A DNA stretch of 64,000 nt. Source: Hexactinellida sp. DTS-2022 (lineage: Eukaryota; Porifera; Hexactinellida). Below are positions 63,600 through 64,000 of this stretch, in pieces. A program made the translations under genes and the position numbers. How positions within the stretch are numbered: position 1 is the stretch's first letter; each line of letters opens with the position of its first letter. The notes below the pieces were generated by a model. The model saw only the letters and a list, made by a program, of their open reading frames with translations, was not told the origin of the DNA and made no database searches. The DNA is taken from assembly GCA_028753945.1 (NCBI GenBank), contig JAPNXP010000006.1, forward strand, positions 3,348,001-3,412,000. Direction: 5' to 3'.

Positions 63600-64000
63600 A
63601 GTAGTAGACTCTCGTTAATACGAACACCAGGGGACCGTCGGTATTTCTTCGTATTATCGGGAAATCTTATTAACCGGAGTAATTTAAATGCATTTTATAG
63701 GCTAAGGGAACTAATCCTTGTGCTATAGTATAGTAGGTTAAATCTACATGTAGTTCTTAAACTCTATATCGCTTGTCTCACAACACTTGCACTCCCTCCT
63801 TAACCAATATTTCGCCTTATCATTGTTTATTGCTTAAATACAATGACTCAGAGATGGAACCGGTCGGGATTTTCATGACCCGACCCGACCGGCCGGTCGA
63901 CCGGTCAATCATAGCTAGCAATAATTTATAAATAATAGAAAACAAACTATGATATTATGATATCGAATAGATCATATAGAGATCTCGACCGGCCGGTCAA
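63600..64000. other. MITE ends, cut by the window
   Basis: A single pogo-type end (CAGTAGTAGACTCTCGTTAA) is at 63600. From 63855 a GACCGGCCGGTC palindrome-rich element begins and repeats at 63985-64000, continuing past the window. No gene. Confidence 0.5.

Overview
The window looks like nuclear DNA of an early-branching animal, most likely a sponge. Genes are few and separated by A+T-rich sequence crowded with transposons. Introns have clean GT-AG ends. The protein types are animal-like: the nucleolar WD40 protein TBL3/UTP13, a coiled-coil NHL-repeat protein, an Ig-type receptor, a mono-ART-type PARP and two multipass receptors-like proteins. Most genes are intronless or intron-poor. The sponge assignment is an inference from gene style, not a demonstrated placement.

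Layout. 1-5160: a Ginger1-type DNA transposon whose left end is cut off by the window start; it encodes an integrase fused to an OTU protease. 5.2-10.3 kb: tandem Helitron-like repeats, a MULE remnant and a solo MULE end. 10.4-11.9 kb: a cysteine-rich gene of at least three exons that join in frame. 13.3-25.9 kb: TBL3 on the minus strand, split by one 10,134-bp intron. That intron holds a plus-strand 7TM-like gene, a decayed MULE with cargo ORFs, a foldback element and a MULE whose transposase ends in a RING finger. 27.1-29.3 kb: Ig receptor. 29.6-31.9 kb: three nested transposons. 32-40 kb: MITEs and a Ty3/Gypsy remnant. 40.7-42.0 kb: NHL gene. 42.3-46.5 kb: MITEs and hairpin repeats. 46.5-48.6 kb: a MULE with an intact transposase gene and long iteron-built inverted repeats. 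51.1-52.2 kb: a second 7TM-like gene. 52.5-62.5 kb: Gypsy, Helitron-like, foldback and MULE remnants, including a second MULE-RING element. 62.6-63.3 kb: terminal part of a PARP gene.

The host genes form no evident pathway. The striking content is the transposon biology. Several unrelated MULE families build their long inverted repeats from about 15-bp iterons, some with a common CGACA...TACA skeleton. Two decayed MULE copies carry a C-terminal RING finger. A Helitron-like family ends in hairpins with GCGAAGC-type cores. At least ten insertions can be delimited to the base by their target duplications, several of them nested so that relative age can be read. All statements rest on reading the sequence; no database search was done.
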